NCBI GenBank assembly: GCA_020634565.1
Contig: JACKBN010000005.1
Span: 62,001 to 126,000, forward strand
Origin: Ardenticatenaceae bacterium
GTDB lineage: Bacteria; Chloroflexota; Anaerolineae; Promineifilales; Promineifilaceae
Direction: 5' to 3'
Length of the DNA: 64,000 nt
The translations under genes and the position numbers were made by a program. Numbering within the stretch: the first letter of the stretch is position 1; each line of letters begins with the position of its first letter. Below are positions 31,495-40,688 of the stretch, one piece after another. The notes under the pieces are model-generated. The model was not told the DNA's origin. It searched no databases and saw only the letters and a program-made list of their open reading frames with translations.

Positions 31495-32084
31495 TCTGCC
31501 CATCGTGTATTCTCGCTTATTTTTACTGCTATCAATAAACCCACCTGCATTAGAAAACAAATAGCAATAAGAATTGGACCTTTCCAAACAATACTCACCA
31601 ATCTGGGCAGCGTTTCATGATTAGCTAACCATACCTCAGTATCAGCCCAGGCAGCCCAGAATAATTGCGAACTAAAAAAACACGCAAATGGAAACAACAA
31701 AAAAATGGACCATTTGCTATTTGTACATTTGATCATTAACCAAGCTGAAATTATCAGTGTAAAAGCAATTAGAAATTTGGTAATCCTTCCAATAGTAAGA
31801 ACTAGATTCCCGTCATCTCTCAATGCCCCTACTGTAGAAACGACCCCATATCTAATTATCGGCAGCATCTGATAAGTATTCGTATACACTGTCTTATCAC
31901 CCGACACTGGATCAGAAACGATCCACTCAAACCAAGGTGTTTCAGCAGAAAATATGGCAATCACACACAAAAAAATTGAAATAAAAATGACAAATATAAG
32001 ATAAATCGATGGGGAAGATGCAATGTTTGAAATATCCGACTCGTTTTTTCCCGCACCAGGAATACCTATTGGACTATTTTTCAT
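31491..32084 (-). CDS. AT-rich membrane protein of unknown function
   Basis: 197 aa with four to five hydrophobic helices (IYLIFVIFISIFLCVIAIF, FLIAFTLIISAWLMI, WSIFLLFPFACFFSSQLF, GPILIAICFLMQVGLLIAV). I do not recognise the family. The gene is far richer in A+T than its neighbours, uses ATA/AAA/TTT codons freely and has no ACGGCCGT copy; all three point to recent transfer. It lies downstream of the hybrid kinase in the same direction and inside the direct-repeat-bracketed segment. Confidence 0.75.
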   Translation of the reverse strand: MKNSPIGIPGAGKNESDISNIASSPSIYLIFVIFISIFLCVIAIFSAETPWFEWIVSDPVSGDKTVYTNTYQMLPIIRYGVVSTVGALRDDGNLVLTIGRITKFLIAFTLIISAWLMIKCTNSKWSIFLLFPFACFFSSQLFWAAWADTEVWLANHETLPRLVSIVWKGPILIAICFLMQVGLLIAVKISENTRWAD

Positions 32085-32176
32085 TTATTTGCCTAGCTTT
32101 TTATTAACCTAGTCTTGTACGCATCCCAATCAACAAGAGGTTGAATAAACCTGTTTTTAATCATGAAATGAGGCAG

Positions 32177-34726
32177 TTAGGCGAGTGCTCGGGCGATAGC
32201 CTGGCTTAACTGCTCAAGGTTGGGTGGTTTTTTAAGCCAACTGGCCAAACCGAGGGATTGTAAATTCTCCAGTTCCTGGCCGAGCGGATGGCCCGTGAGC
32301 AAGATAACAGGGATCGCATAGTTGTGATCACGCATGGCATGGATGAGGGCGACACCACCCAACTGGGGCATAACGGCATCGCTTAAGACCAGGGTAATTT
32401 CATGGTGCCGAGTGGCTAGAATCTGAAGGGCTTCACGGCCGTTTTGCGCTGCGAGTGCGTTGTAATTTAGGAGCGTCAAGCTATCCACCAAAGCGGCTCT
32501 GATGGCGGGGTTGTCTTCCACAATCAAAATGATTTGCCCTTGTCCCTGTTGTACGGACCCATTGCTGAGAACCGCTAACGCTTCTTCTTCGGCAACGGCC
32601 GTAGGGAAAAACAGGGTAAAGGTGGTGCCTTGTCCTTCTACAGATGTCACATCAACAAACCCTTCATGCTGTTTGACAATGCCATAAACCTGCGCCAATC
32701 CCAACCCCGTTCCCTTGCCGACCTCTTTTGTGGTGAAAAAGGGTTCAAAAATGCGGGTGAGCACTTCAGGGGGAATGCCTGTGCCGCTATCTGCAATTTG
32801 GACTTGAACCCATTTGCCTGGAGGCATGTCTATCATGGATTGGGGAGCATCCGTTTTAAACTGCGTGTGGGTCAAAGCAAATTGCAGTTGGCCGCCGGAA
32901 GGCATTGCATCGCGGGCATTGACTGCCAGGTTCATAATTACCTGCTGTATGCGTGAGGGATCAGCCTTGATGAGATATTTTTCGGCGTCATAGTGACAAT
33001 CTATTTGGATATGTCCTGGTAACGTGCGGTCGAGCAGTTTGACCTGTTCTTTTATGAGCGGGAGCAAATCTAAGGTGCGGCGTTCCATGACAGATTGGCG
33101 GCCAAAGTCAAGAATTTGCTGGATTAAATCGGCCGCGCGTTTGGTCTGCTGTTCGATGGTGATTAAGCGTTGTTGGGTCGCATCGGGCAGTTCCGGGGAA
33201 CGAAGGATGAGTTGGGCATACAGCGTAATGACGGCCAAAATATTATTGAAATCGTGGGCGACCCCGGCCGCGAGCTGGCCAATCACGGCCAGACGATCTT
33301 GGCGTTGGGCTCTCTGCTGTATGGCTCGCTCTTGGGTAATATCGCGCAGCACCAAGACCCACCCACTGGTTTTGGCAGTGGTCTCTACGGGGCGAGCGAT
33401 CGCTTCAAAAATCATGTTGTTGGTGGCGATTTCATGCCACAATCCTTTGGGCGGGGAGGTGAATAAGTCTGCCAGCGGTCGGTTGCCTAGATGGGTAATT
33501 CGGCCGTCTAATCGTTCTGGGGCCAATATAGAGATAAATTGGTCAGCGATAGGATTGGCTAAGCGAATATGGCCCTCATTTGTCAGAAGCAAAACCCCCT
33601 CAGGTACGCTATTGATGACATGCTGTAACTCAGCTTTGCTATCTTGCAGCGCTTCATTTGAGAGATTTCGTTCATAGATTTCTCGGTTTAGCTTGACCAG
33701 CAAATCATAGAGCGCATCAGACAAAGTGACCGCTTCCTGATAGCTGTATAGGCGGGGCATGGTAATGACTTGATTCCCCGGTTTAATCTCCTGAGTGGCG
33801 GCTGCAAGTTGTTGAATCGGGTAAACAATCCAGCCGGCTAAGACCCAGCCAAAAATAGCAAACACGGCGCCGAGCAATATGCCCGAGATCAGAATTTGTC
33901 GTGACATTTGTTGGGCGGGGGCAAAGGCGACTGCGGTTGGCTGGCGCACCAATACAGTCCAGCCTAAACCGGGGTAGGTGCGATATCCGTTTGTGTGGAC
34001 TAAACCACTGACATATTGTTGGTTGTCTGACCAGGTAGTGGTGATGACGCCTTGTTGATTGGATTGAATCTGCTCTAAGATGTCTGCCGGGAGTGTAACT
34101 TCTACCCCTTCCGTGCTAAACAAAATTTGTCCTTCTTCAGAAAGGACAAACGCTTCAATTTTTCGCTCAAGGTCAAGCGGTGTCAGGAGTGTGTCATGCA
34201 CCTCTTCTACCCACAGCCAATTGAGATGGGCCCCTAAAACCCCCACACTATTGCCGTCGGTGTCAACAACGGGGAAAGAGATGTCAATGAGGCGCAGTGG
34301 TTCTGTGCTGTCTGGACTAACATACGGCTGGAGTAGGATAGCGTCGTGGACATCGCCCATAAACGGCCGTTCCAAACCCACGGAGAACCACGGCCGCATA
34401 GAAACATCAGCCCCCTCCAAAATTTGACCGGTACTGATCAACACAGTCCCCTCTTGATCGGCTAATCCGATCCAGGAGTAATCAGTATAGGTTTCTTGCA
34501 GGGTGTTGATTAATGTGCGGGTTCCAACAGTAGAGAGTTCGTTGCTAGATAAAAGCGTGGACGCAATTTGTATGTCTCGATAACGTTCAAACAGGCCATG
34601 ATCCAATCTATTGGTCGTTCGTTCGGCCGTGCGCAGCATTTGCTGGCTAACTGTCTCTTCGATCTGTCTGCGGGCGACCACACCAATGAGCACACTAAGA
34701 AATGCGGCGAAGATCAAGGTAGACAA
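32177..34726 (-). CDS. Hybrid sensor histidine kinase (Cache-HAMP-PAS-HisKA-HATPase-REC)
   Basis: 849 aa from TTG 34726. Residues 1-20 are the first membrane helix, 35-255 a dCache-like extracellular sensor, about 265-330 the second helix and HAMP (YPIQQLAAATQEIKPG), 355-470 PAS. HisKA has GVAHDFNNILAVITLYAQLI, HATPase has NLAVNARDAMPSGG and DSGTGIPPEVLTRIFEPFF, and REC (730-849) has ILIVEDNPAIRAAL and phospho-Asp in LVLSDAVMP. The HDFNNIL form is typical of NtrB-like hybrid kinases. The frame runs upstream without stop past AAAGGAG at 34827-34833 but has no ATG/GTG/TTG there, so the true start is unclear. No partner regulator is adjacent. Confidence 0.9.
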   Translation of the reverse strand: MSTLIFAAFLSVLIGVVARRQIEETVSQQMLRTAERTTNRLDHGLFERYRDIQIASTLLSSNELSTVGTRTLINTLQETYTDYSWIGLADQEGTVLISTGQILEGADVSMRPWFSVGLERPFMGDVHDAILLQPYVSPDSTEPLRLIDISFPVVDTDGNSVGVLGAHLNWLWVEEVHDTLLTPLDLERKIEAFVLSEEGQILFSTEGVEVTLPADILEQIQSNQQGVITTTWSDNQQYVSGLVHTNGYRTYPGLGWTVLVRQPTAVAFAPAQQMSRQILISGILLGAVFAIFGWVLAGWIVYPIQQLAAATQEIKPGNQVITMPRLYSYQEAVTLSDALYDLLVKLNREIYERNLSNEALQDSKAELQHVINSVPEGVLLLTNEGHIRLANPIADQFISILAPERLDGRITHLGNRPLADLFTSPPKGLWHEIATNNMIFEAIARPVETTAKTSGWVLVLRDITQERAIQQRAQRQDRLAVIGQLAAGVAHDFNNILAVITLYAQLILRSPELPDATQQRLITIEQQTKRAADLIQQILDFGRQSVMERRTLDLLPLIKEQVKLLDRTLPGHIQIDCHYDAEKYLIKADPSRIQQVIMNLAVNARDAMPSGGQLQFALTHTQFKTDAPQSMIDMPPGKWVQVQIADSGTGIPPEVLTRIFEPFFTTKEVGKGTGLGLAQVYGIVKQHEGFVDVTSVEGQGTTFTLFFPTAVAEEEALAVLSNGSVQQGQGQIILIVEDNPAIRAALVDSLTLLNYNALAAQNGREALQILATRHHEITLVLSDAVMPQLGGVALIHAMRDHNYAIPVILLTGHPLGQELENLQSLGLASWLKKPPNLEQLSQAIARALA

Positions 34727-34826
34727 AGCAAAAGTGAGCGAGATTGCGGCTCGTAAATTGGTGTGAGATAAAAACTGATTTAGGAAGGAGACATTTCCGA
34801 AGCGGCTATTTGCTTTGATAGCAATA

Positions 34827-35242
34827 CTCCTTTGTGGAAATATTTGACCACCTTTTGTAATTATTCAGCAAACTATCGTCTACTTTGCCCACCGGTACAG
34901 GGAAACAGCGCTATTTTTCACAATGTGGTTGAAACAAAAACGGCCGAGAAAGTAAACTGACTTGATCAGCAATGAAAGTGAAATAAATGCATAAAGTGCT
35001 GGCTACGATAAAAACAGGGCTTATCATGCAGTCGTGTTGGTTAAACCCATTTAATCAGACAAAACAAAGATTCTGGTGCGTTTTTTGAAGTTGGCCACAA
35101 GTGGAAACAGTATACTTGGGAAGTTAGTGAGGTTCAACCTATATCATTTGAATACTTTTGTTTTATTAACGGCCGTTCCCCCACCCATGCAATGCCCTGA
35201 AACGCTCAACCCATACCAAGATGATGGTTGGCAACGAAACAT
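34827..35242. other. Gene-poor spacer upstream of the hybrid kinase
   Basis: I find no convincing gene on either strand. It is A+T-rich, contains one ACGGCCGT (35169-35176) and ends at the right direct repeat. AAAGGAG for the kinase lies at its left edge. Short frames, such as the one at 35076, lack RBS and coding character. Confidence 0.6.
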
Positions 35243-35277
35243 ACTTGACATAACTGATCACGTGTCCAAACGATAAA
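35243..35277. repeat. Direct repeat, right copy
   Basis: ACTTGACATAACTGATCACG and the following TGTCCAAACGATAAA match 31460-31494 at 29 of 35 positions. It lies 9 nt beyond the methyltransferase stop, the same relation to a stop as the left copy. Confidence 0.8.
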
Positions 35278-35286
35278 AATATGCAA

Positions 35287-36084
35287 TCAAGGCGTAGCGC
35301 TGACCATTCTCCAATATTTCCTCTTGGTACCATCCTCCGGCTCCTCAAAGCGCGACCAATCATACCCTTGAGAAACGAGATGCTTATGAACCGCATTTTC
35401 TTTATCACTGTTTCCCGGACAAAGAATAACCATGCCGCCCAATTTCGTAACACGTTCTAGCTCTTGAACTTCTTCTTCAGGATAATCGCCAAAAACATGC
35501 CCACCCATCGTCACGTCCGCAAATTGATCGGGAAACGGTATCTCTGTAATCAAGCCATCGACTGGAAACACATTCTTGAAGCCACTTTTTGCGGCTTGCT
35601 GCTTCAAATACCTGCGCAGATTACCAACTGGCTCAACTGCAAACACAGCTTCTGTCAATGGGGCCACCGTTAAAGTTAATCGTCCGGTGCCTGCCCCAAC
35701 TTCTATTACGGTTTTGCCCGTAAAATCGACTAGGGACGTGAGTTCACGCGAGTCCCAATCGAGAAAGGGCTGGCTATCATAGATGGCGGGATCAACAACG
35801 TACACCAGCAAATCGTTCATTCGCTGCATAACAGCGACCTCCGCCTGACGCACGACATCGTGAGATGGCCTATCGCTCGTTTTTAACGAAAGCACCTTGT
35901 CTAGCCAGCCGTTCAGCGAAGGACATTTCTGGCGCATGTACCATTCAACAACAGGATTTGCTTCAAGGGCAATGGCTAGCTCATCTTCTGGCACCCAACC
36001 AGGAAGCCAACTGAGCTGAACCCGCTCAAGCAACAGCAACACATTGAACGAAAGCGTTGTGACATCTATCCAATTAACTGCCAT
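35287..36084 (-). CDS. Class I SAM-dependent methyltransferase
   Basis: 265 aa; ATG 36084 has CAGGAG 5 nt upstream. Residues 125-235 are a Rossmann methyltransferase: motif I VIEVGAGTGRLTLTVAP, acidic motif II AVFAVEPVG, and DQFADVTMGGHVFGDYPEEE. The helical N-terminus has no recognisable domain. A small-molecule substrate is more likely than RNA, but it is not determined. The operon upstream holds 36105 and 36665. Confidence 0.85.
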   Translation of the reverse strand: MAVNWIDVTTLSFNVLLLLERVQLSWLPGWVPEDELAIALEANPVVEWYMRQKCPSLNGWLDKVLSLKTSDRPSHDVVRQAEVAVMQRMNDLLVYVVDPAIYDSQPFLDWDSRELTSLVDFTGKTVIEVGAGTGRLTLTVAPLTEAVFAVEPVGNLRRYLKQQAAKSGFKNVFPVDGLITEIPFPDQFADVTMGGHVFGDYPEEEVQELERVTKLGGMVILCPGNSDKENAVHKHLVSQGYDWSRFEEPEDGTKRKYWRMVSATP

Positions 36085-36104
36085 CTTCGCTCCTGATTTC
36101 TGGA

Positions 36105-36668
36105 TTAAGCCAAGTAAAACATCACACCTGTGATCAATGTCAGCAAGTAATAAACAAAGGGTGGCATATCTTTGAAAACGAGATACAGAATAAAAAACAA
36201 CACACTGCCCACCACATTCAGCCAGCCGACCCAGCCCGGCAAATTAGACCCCAGCAGCATGATGAGAACTGAACCAAAGATGGCCAAGCCAAGCTGCGTC
36301 AGGATCGTGTAGATTACAAACGGCCAATAGGGCAGCGTGCCAGCGGCAAACGCTTCTGGCGCTAATGCGCGATGGTACACCAGCCAGCTCCACAACAGAG
36401 CGCCCACCAACATTGCCAGAAAACTGAGGTATGCGAGCCATTCACCTATTTGAACAGCCCAGAAACCAATGGCAACGGCCGTAATCACCGCACCAAGCCC
36501 AAACAACACCTGAGAGAGCCACCAACCACGTGGATTCTCCTGAATGATCGCCAACCGCCTGGCTGACTCCGACTCAGCATAAACTTTTGAAATGGGGGAG
36601 AAGGCAGCAATTAGAAACAGGACGGACCCCACGCTAACAACCACACCAAAAATTTGCTGGAAACTCAT
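36105..36668 (-). CDS. Integral membrane protein, about six helices, unknown function
   Basis: 187 aa, almost entirely hydrophobic (IFGVVVSVGSVLFLIAAF, WWLSQVLFGLGAVITAVAIG, LAYLSFLAMLVGALLWSWLV and others). ATG 36668 overlaps the preceding stop as ATGA and has AGGAGG 9 nt upstream. Family not recognised. It is followed 20 nt later by the methyltransferase. Confidence 0.75.
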   Translation of the reverse strand: MSFQQIFGVVVSVGSVLFLIAAFSPISKVYAESESARRLAIIQENPRGWWLSQVLFGLGAVITAVAIGFWAVQIGEWLAYLSFLAMLVGALLWSWLVYHRALAPEAFAAGTLPYWPFVIYTILTQLGLAIFGSVLIMLLGSNLPGWVGWLNVVGSVLFFILYLVFKDMPPFVYYLLTLITGVMFYLA

Positions 36669-36919
36669 CTGCCAAACCTCCTGCGGCAACGCTCAAGCCA
36701 GAGTTCATCATACGCTTCGGTGGAAATAATACGAGATTGCAAACCTGCCACCGAATGAATGCCCGCCGCCAAGCACCAGTCTACACAAACTTCGTACGCG
36801 GCCCAATCGAGTGGATCATCGTCCCAATACACCCAAAGAGATGTTTCACCCCGCAAAAATGCAGCAAAAGCACGGGTATGGCCATCCGTCAAAACGATTT
36901 TCGAGGCTAATTTTTTCAC
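36665..36919 (-). CDS. Small hypothetical protein
   Basis: 84 aa, no signal or membrane segment; acidic/aromatic middle (WVYWDDDPLDWAAYEVCVDW). It is supported as a gene mainly by its ATGA overlap with the downstream membrane protein. No recognised domain. Confidence 0.55.
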   Translation of the reverse strand: MKKLASKIVLTDGHTRAFAAFLRGETSLWVYWDDDPLDWAAYEVCVDWCLAAGIHSVAGLQSRIISTEAYDELWLERCRRRFGR

Positions 36920-37264
36920 GGGCAGCGGTTCGATTGTGTGATTCAGGGCAAATTGGTGTTGAACGGTGGTAATTTTGCCCAGCGCTGCAGAATATGCGTG
37001 TCCGAGATCAGGCCAATTGTGGCCACCACAGCCTGAGGGTCAATCGTTGGGGGTAAATATAAATTCATGCGAACCATCTTGGCGTAGGGGCGAGGCATTT
37101 GGCCTCGATCAAATGATTACCGGTGCCACAATCTCTCCAAACGCCTCGCCCTTTTGCATGGCAAACCATCTGGTCATTGCGGCATCTGGGCGAGGCAGTT
37201 GGTGAGGTTCAATTGGCGTAATTTGGTAGATCGTGGCCACCTGCCTCGCCCTTACCGAACCAAT
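36920..37264. other. Gene-poor spacer with two GGGCGAGGC hairpins
   Basis: No gene is seen. AGGGGCGAGGCATTTGG (from 37086) pairs imperfectly with CCAAACGCCTCGCCCTT (to 37153). GGGCGAGGCAG (37188-37198) pairs perfectly with CTGCCTCGCCC (37241-37251). The same GCGAGGC word recurs, so registers can exchange. Confidence 0.65.
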
Positions 37265-38029
37265 TTATTGCACCAAATCCAAAACGGCCGTTAACAAATG
37301 CCCATTCGTCGCAACTGCTTCTTCGTGGTGGATGGTCGCCTCGCCCTGCCAGTCGGTGAGCGTGCCGCCCGCCTCTTCCAGAATCACTTGCAGCGGCGCG
37401 ATGTCCCACAGTGACATGATGGGGTCCACCATCACGTCGGCGCGACCCGTTGCCACTAGCGAGTAACCGTAGGCGTCGCCCCAAGTGCGCTGCACGTAGC
37501 TGGCCTTCACCAACTTTTGCCACGCCGCCTGACGGCCGTCTCGCTCTGGATTCTCTAATTCGCTACGCAACACCACCGCATCGGCCAGATTTTTGGTTTC
37601 GGAGACATGGGCAGGACGGCCGTTCCAGAAACAGCCGCCACCCTTTACTGCATACACCATCTCATTCAGCGCGGGCAGATTAATGACGCCGACAATCGGC
37701 TCGCCTTCGTGCAGCAGCGCCACCAAATTGGCATACAGCGGCACGCCGCACATAAACGATTTGGTACCGTCAATCGGATCGCAGACCCAGGTGTAAGGCG
37801 AGTTGTGGTTGGTACGGCCGTATTCTTCCCCCACAATGTTATGCTCCGGCCAATACTGCTCGATGAGCTGACGCAGCTTTTGCTCCGCCTGCTGGTCGGC
37901 AATGGTAAGTGGGGTGTTGTCGGCTTTGCGCCGCACGGCGACGCCCGTTTGGAAGTGGCCCAGCGTCACGCGCCCGGCCTGCCAGGCCGCGTCGAGGGCA
38001 AAGTTGAGGAAGTATGAGTAGTCAGTCAT
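37265..38029 (-). CDS. Inositol-monophosphatase-family phosphatase (histidinol-phosphatase-like)
   Basis: 254 aa. Metal-binding motifs of the family are intact: GEEYG, WVCDPIDGTKSFMCGVPLYA and WDIAPLQVILEEAGG. WGDAYGYSLVATGRADVMVD fits the HisN-type branch (L-histidinol phosphate) better than SuhB or CysQ, but this is a judgement from a few residues. It is a Mg-dependent cytoplasmic phosphatase. It stands alone; no his genes are near. Confidence 0.85.
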   Translation of the reverse strand: MTDYSYFLNFALDAAWQAGRVTLGHFQTGVAVRRKADNTPLTIADQQAEQKLRQLIEQYWPEHNIVGEEYGRTNHNSPYTWVCDPIDGTKSFMCGVPLYANLVALLHEGEPIVGVINLPALNEMVYAVKGGGCFWNGRPAHVSETKNLADAVVLRSELENPERDGRQAAWQKLVKASYVQRTWGDAYGYSLVATGRADVMVDPIMSLWDIAPLQVILEEAGGTLTDWQGEATIHHEEAVATNGHLLTAVLDLVQ

Positions 38030-38055
38030 TAAGAAACCATGTTTTAGTGTTCAAG

Positions 38056-38106
38056 TTTCAGGTGTTCAAGAAAAAAACTGAGCACCTGACACATGAACAC
38101 CTGAAA
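38056..38106. repeat. Spacer hairpin of GTTCA/CAGGTG words
   Basis: TTTCAGGTGTTCA (38056-38068) pairs perfectly with TGAACACCTGAAA (38094-38106). GTGTTCA also occurs at 38048, giving a second register. It lies 7 nt after the ABC permease stop and may end the operon transcript. Confidence 0.75.
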
Positions 38107-38112
38107 ACGCTT

Positions 38113-39336
38113 TTATTCATATCGAAAACGCCAGACGCCAACGGCCAAAAACACAGCAGCAAAAGCCAGCAAGATACCTGCTTCAGGCAAAACGGCCGTT
38201 ACGCCCAGACCGCGCGTAATAATATCGTGGAAGCCATCCATTGCCCACGAGATCGGCGAGAGACGGCCCAACGTCTGCATCCAGCCAGGCACGATGTCCA
38301 ACGGCCACCACGCCCCACCCAGCGCTGAAATCGACAGCACCACGATCGTGCCCAAGGCGTTGGCCTGCGCCAGCGTTCTGGACAGCGCGGCAAACATCAG
38401 CCCCAGGGCGGTAATGGCCAAAGCAAAGCTGAGCACCATGATGCCCAACGCCAGCGGCGCGTTGCCCCACGGAATCCCAAAAACCAGCGCCCCAAACAGA
38501 ATCAAGATGACCATCTGCACCAAACCGGAGAGCAGAATGCCCAGCAGTTTGCCCACCATAATTGTGCTCTTGCGGATAGGCATCACCAGCAGGCGGCGCA
38601 GCGTACCATTTTGCCGTTCTTCCAGCAGCACCACCGCCCCGCCGACCATCGTGAAGGTGGCAAACATGGCCATCATGCCCGGCGACGATTGGCTCGTTCC
38701 TTGCGGAATCACGTTCTCGGCCGTCACCACAATTTCATCTTCGTTGATTTGTACGGCCGTTGGCGGATTTTGCCACGCGGTTTGGGCAGCAGAAACGGCC
38801 GTTACAAAATAGTCAGCCTCGAAAACGTTCTCGGCAAACAGACCCAACTCGCTGGCTACGTCGCGGGAGAGCGAAGCGGCGGTTACCGCCCCACCCAACT
38901 GGCTGGCGGCACCCAAAACGGCTTGCTCGATGGGCTGCACTTCCTGCACGTCGGCGGGATCGCTGTAAAAATCGAGGGCAGGCTGCTGGCCCGCCGCCAG
39001 CTGTTCGCTGAAATTGGCGGGAATGATCAGCGCTGCCAGGGCATCGTCGTTGGTAACGGCCGTTTCTGCTTCATCGGCCGCAATAATCGTTACGTCCAGA
39101 TTGGGATCCGCTGACAGCGTGTCTACCAGGGACGTCCCCAGGCTGCCGCTGTCCTCATTGGCCACAGCCAGTGGCCAGGTCACGACTGTGCTGCTGGGGC
39201 CATCAAAGCCCCCGGTGCCCTGCCCCACCATGAAGGTAAACAGAATTGGCAGCAGCAGTTGAAAGATTAAAACTGAACGGCTGCTATACGTCATTTTGAG
39301 ATAGAGCCAGGTAATGTCTAACGCTTTTTTGAACAT
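38113..39336 (-). CDS. ABC-2 type exporter permease (second)
   Basis: 407 aa: an N-terminal helix (SVLIFQLLLPILFTFMVGQG), a roughly 180-residue extracytoplasmic domain, then five helices (from MMAMFATFTMVGGAVVLLEE). Matches the YhgE/Pip-like ABC2_membrane_3 family, permeases with one large external loop. RBS GGAG, 7-nt spacing. It is the third gene of an ATPase-permease-permease operon; the two permeases probably form a heterodimer. Confidence 0.88.
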   Translation of the reverse strand: MFKKALDITWLYLKMTYSSRSVLIFQLLLPILFTFMVGQGTGGFDGPSSTVVTWPLAVANEDSGSLGTSLVDTLSADPNLDVTIIAADEAETAVTNDDALAALIIPANFSEQLAAGQQPALDFYSDPADVQEVQPIEQAVLGAASQLGGAVTAASLSRDVASELGLFAENVFEADYFVTAVSAAQTAWQNPPTAVQINEDEIVVTAENVIPQGTSQSSPGMMAMFATFTMVGGAVVLLEERQNGTLRRLLVMPIRKSTIMVGKLLGILLSGLVQMVILILFGALVFGIPWGNAPLALGIMVLSFALAITALGLMFAALSRTLAQANALGTIVVLSISALGGAWWPLDIVPGWMQTLGRLSPISWAMDGFHDIITRGLGVTAVLPEAGILLAFAAVFLAVGVWRFRYE

Positions 39337-39364
39337 GAGAAAACTCCAAGTATCAATTACTGAA

Positions 39365-39403
39365 TTACCTAATTACTCAATGACACAAAAAGTAATTAGG
39401 TAA
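39365..39403. repeat. Spacer hairpin of AATTAC words between the two permeases
   Basis: TTACCTAATTACT (39365-39377) pairs perfectly with AGTAATTAGGTAA (39391-39403). AATTAC/GTAATT words also build the palindrome at 16343. Confidence 0.8.
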
Positions 39404-39419
39404 CTGGGCAATTAAGCAA

Positions 39420-40673
39420 TTATTTCGCCAACCGGCGTTGGAACTGCCACAGGGCCAAAGCGATAAAAAGGATGCTCAGGCCAGTGAGTACGGCCGTTTC
39501 CAACACCACATCCGCCGCCCCCAGGCCATAAATCGTCAGGTCGGTAAAGCCATCCAGCGCCCAACGGGTCACCGTGATTTTGCTCAGCTCCTGCAAGAAG
39601 GGCGGAAAGTTTTGCGCCGGGACGAAGGTGCCACCGAGGGCTGCAAAAACCAGCGTCACTACTGTGCCTAAAATGCCTGCCTGGCTGGGATTCCGCGCAA
39701 AGGCGGCAATTAGCGCCCCCAGGCTCGTGAGCGACAGCACCACCGCCAGCGTCAGCATGGCCAGCCCCAACGGGGAGTGGCCCCAGTTCAGCTGGAAGAT
39801 CAGCGCTGACGCGGCCACAAACACCACAAACTGCAAAGCTCCCGTCAGGAAAACACCGCCAATCTTGCCCAGAATAATCTCCAGGTGGCTGGTTGGCGTG
39901 CTAACCAGCCGGTCTAGCGTGCCGCCTTGTTCTTCTTCCAGAATGGAGCGCGTGCCGTCCATCATGGAAAACATGAGGAACAAAATGCCCATGCTCGGCG
40001 CAAAGAAGGCAAACGGGCTGATATCGGCTGTTTCTTCCATGTCGCCAACTGGCACATCATTGAGCGTAATGACGGTGGGCTGACCTTCGGCAAAGCGGCT
40101 TTGCATTTCAGCGGACAAGCTCGCGTCCAGGTTAGCCATCGCTGGCCCCAGGTCGGCGGCGTAAGTGCTGAGCTGCTCCACCGCTACTTCGGAGCTGATG
40201 GCGGCGCTGTTGAAGCCATTGACAATTTGCGTCACCACGCCGCGCACAATGTTGGGCGTGATGGTCGCGCTTGGGTCGGCATAAAACTGGATGAGGGCTG
40301 GAGAAACGGCCGTTTCCCCGCCAAACGCCTCACTAAAATCAGCCGGAATCACAATCGCGGCCCGGGCCTCACCCCGCTGCACCTGCTCGCGAGCGGCCGT
40401 TTCGTCACTCATTTCGGTGACGGCCAGCAAGTCACCCAGGGCATCGCTGGTGAGAATGTCGGCAAACTGCTGCCCCATCTCGCCCATGTCCTGATTGATG
40501 AACAGCACGGGAATGGCGTCAAAGGGCACCGGATCGCTGCTGTCCAAAAAGCCGCCAAACGCCGAGCCGATAATGGCCGACAACACCAGCGGCGCAAGCA
40601 CCATCAAAATCAACGCATTGCGATCGCGAAAGCGAATCGTTGTGTCTTTCCAGGCAATGGTCCAAATTTTCAT
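39420..40673 (-). CDS. ABC-2 type exporter permease (first)
   Basis: 417 aa; ATG 40673 has CAGGA upstream, so the longer frame from 40757 is rejected. N-terminal helix ALILMVLAPLVLSAIIGSAF, a large external domain, then helices from SPFAFFAPSMGILFLMFSMM onward, ending ETAVLTGLSILFIALALWQF. The cytoplasmic loop EEEQGGTLDRLVSTPTS is the typical ABC-2 coupling region (compare EERQNGTLRRLLVMPIR in its partner). Confidence 0.9.
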   Translation of the reverse strand: MKIWTIAWKDTTIRFRDRNALILMVLAPLVLSAIIGSAFGGFLDSSDPVPFDAIPVLFINQDMGEMGQQFADILTSDALGDLLAVTEMSDETAAREQVQRGEARAAIVIPADFSEAFGGETAVSPALIQFYADPSATITPNIVRGVVTQIVNGFNSAAISSEVAVEQLSTYAADLGPAMANLDASLSAEMQSRFAEGQPTVITLNDVPVGDMEETADISPFAFFAPSMGILFLMFSMMDGTRSILEEEQGGTLDRLVSTPTSHLEIILGKIGGVFLTGALQFVVFVAASALIFQLNWGHSPLGLAMLTLAVVLSLTSLGALIAAFARNPSQAGILGTVVTLVFAALGGTFVPAQNFPPFLQELSKITVTRWALDGFTDLTIYGLGAADVVLETAVLTGLSILFIALALWQFQRRLAK

Positions 40674-40688
40674 GATATTTCCTGTGGG

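Noticed and set aside
35076..35276. 66-codon plus-strand frame in the gene-poor spacer
   Set aside because: No RBS, no domain, and it crosses the direct repeat.
35166..35453. Minus-strand frame resembling the N-terminus before the surface protein
   Set aside because: The likeness (FGHxxSYxK) comes from the direct repeat at DNA level; the frame overlaps the methyltransferase.
37086..37251. GCGAGGC repeats as a CRISPR array
   Set aside because: Only four short imperfect units in inverted pairs, no regular spacers and no cas genes.
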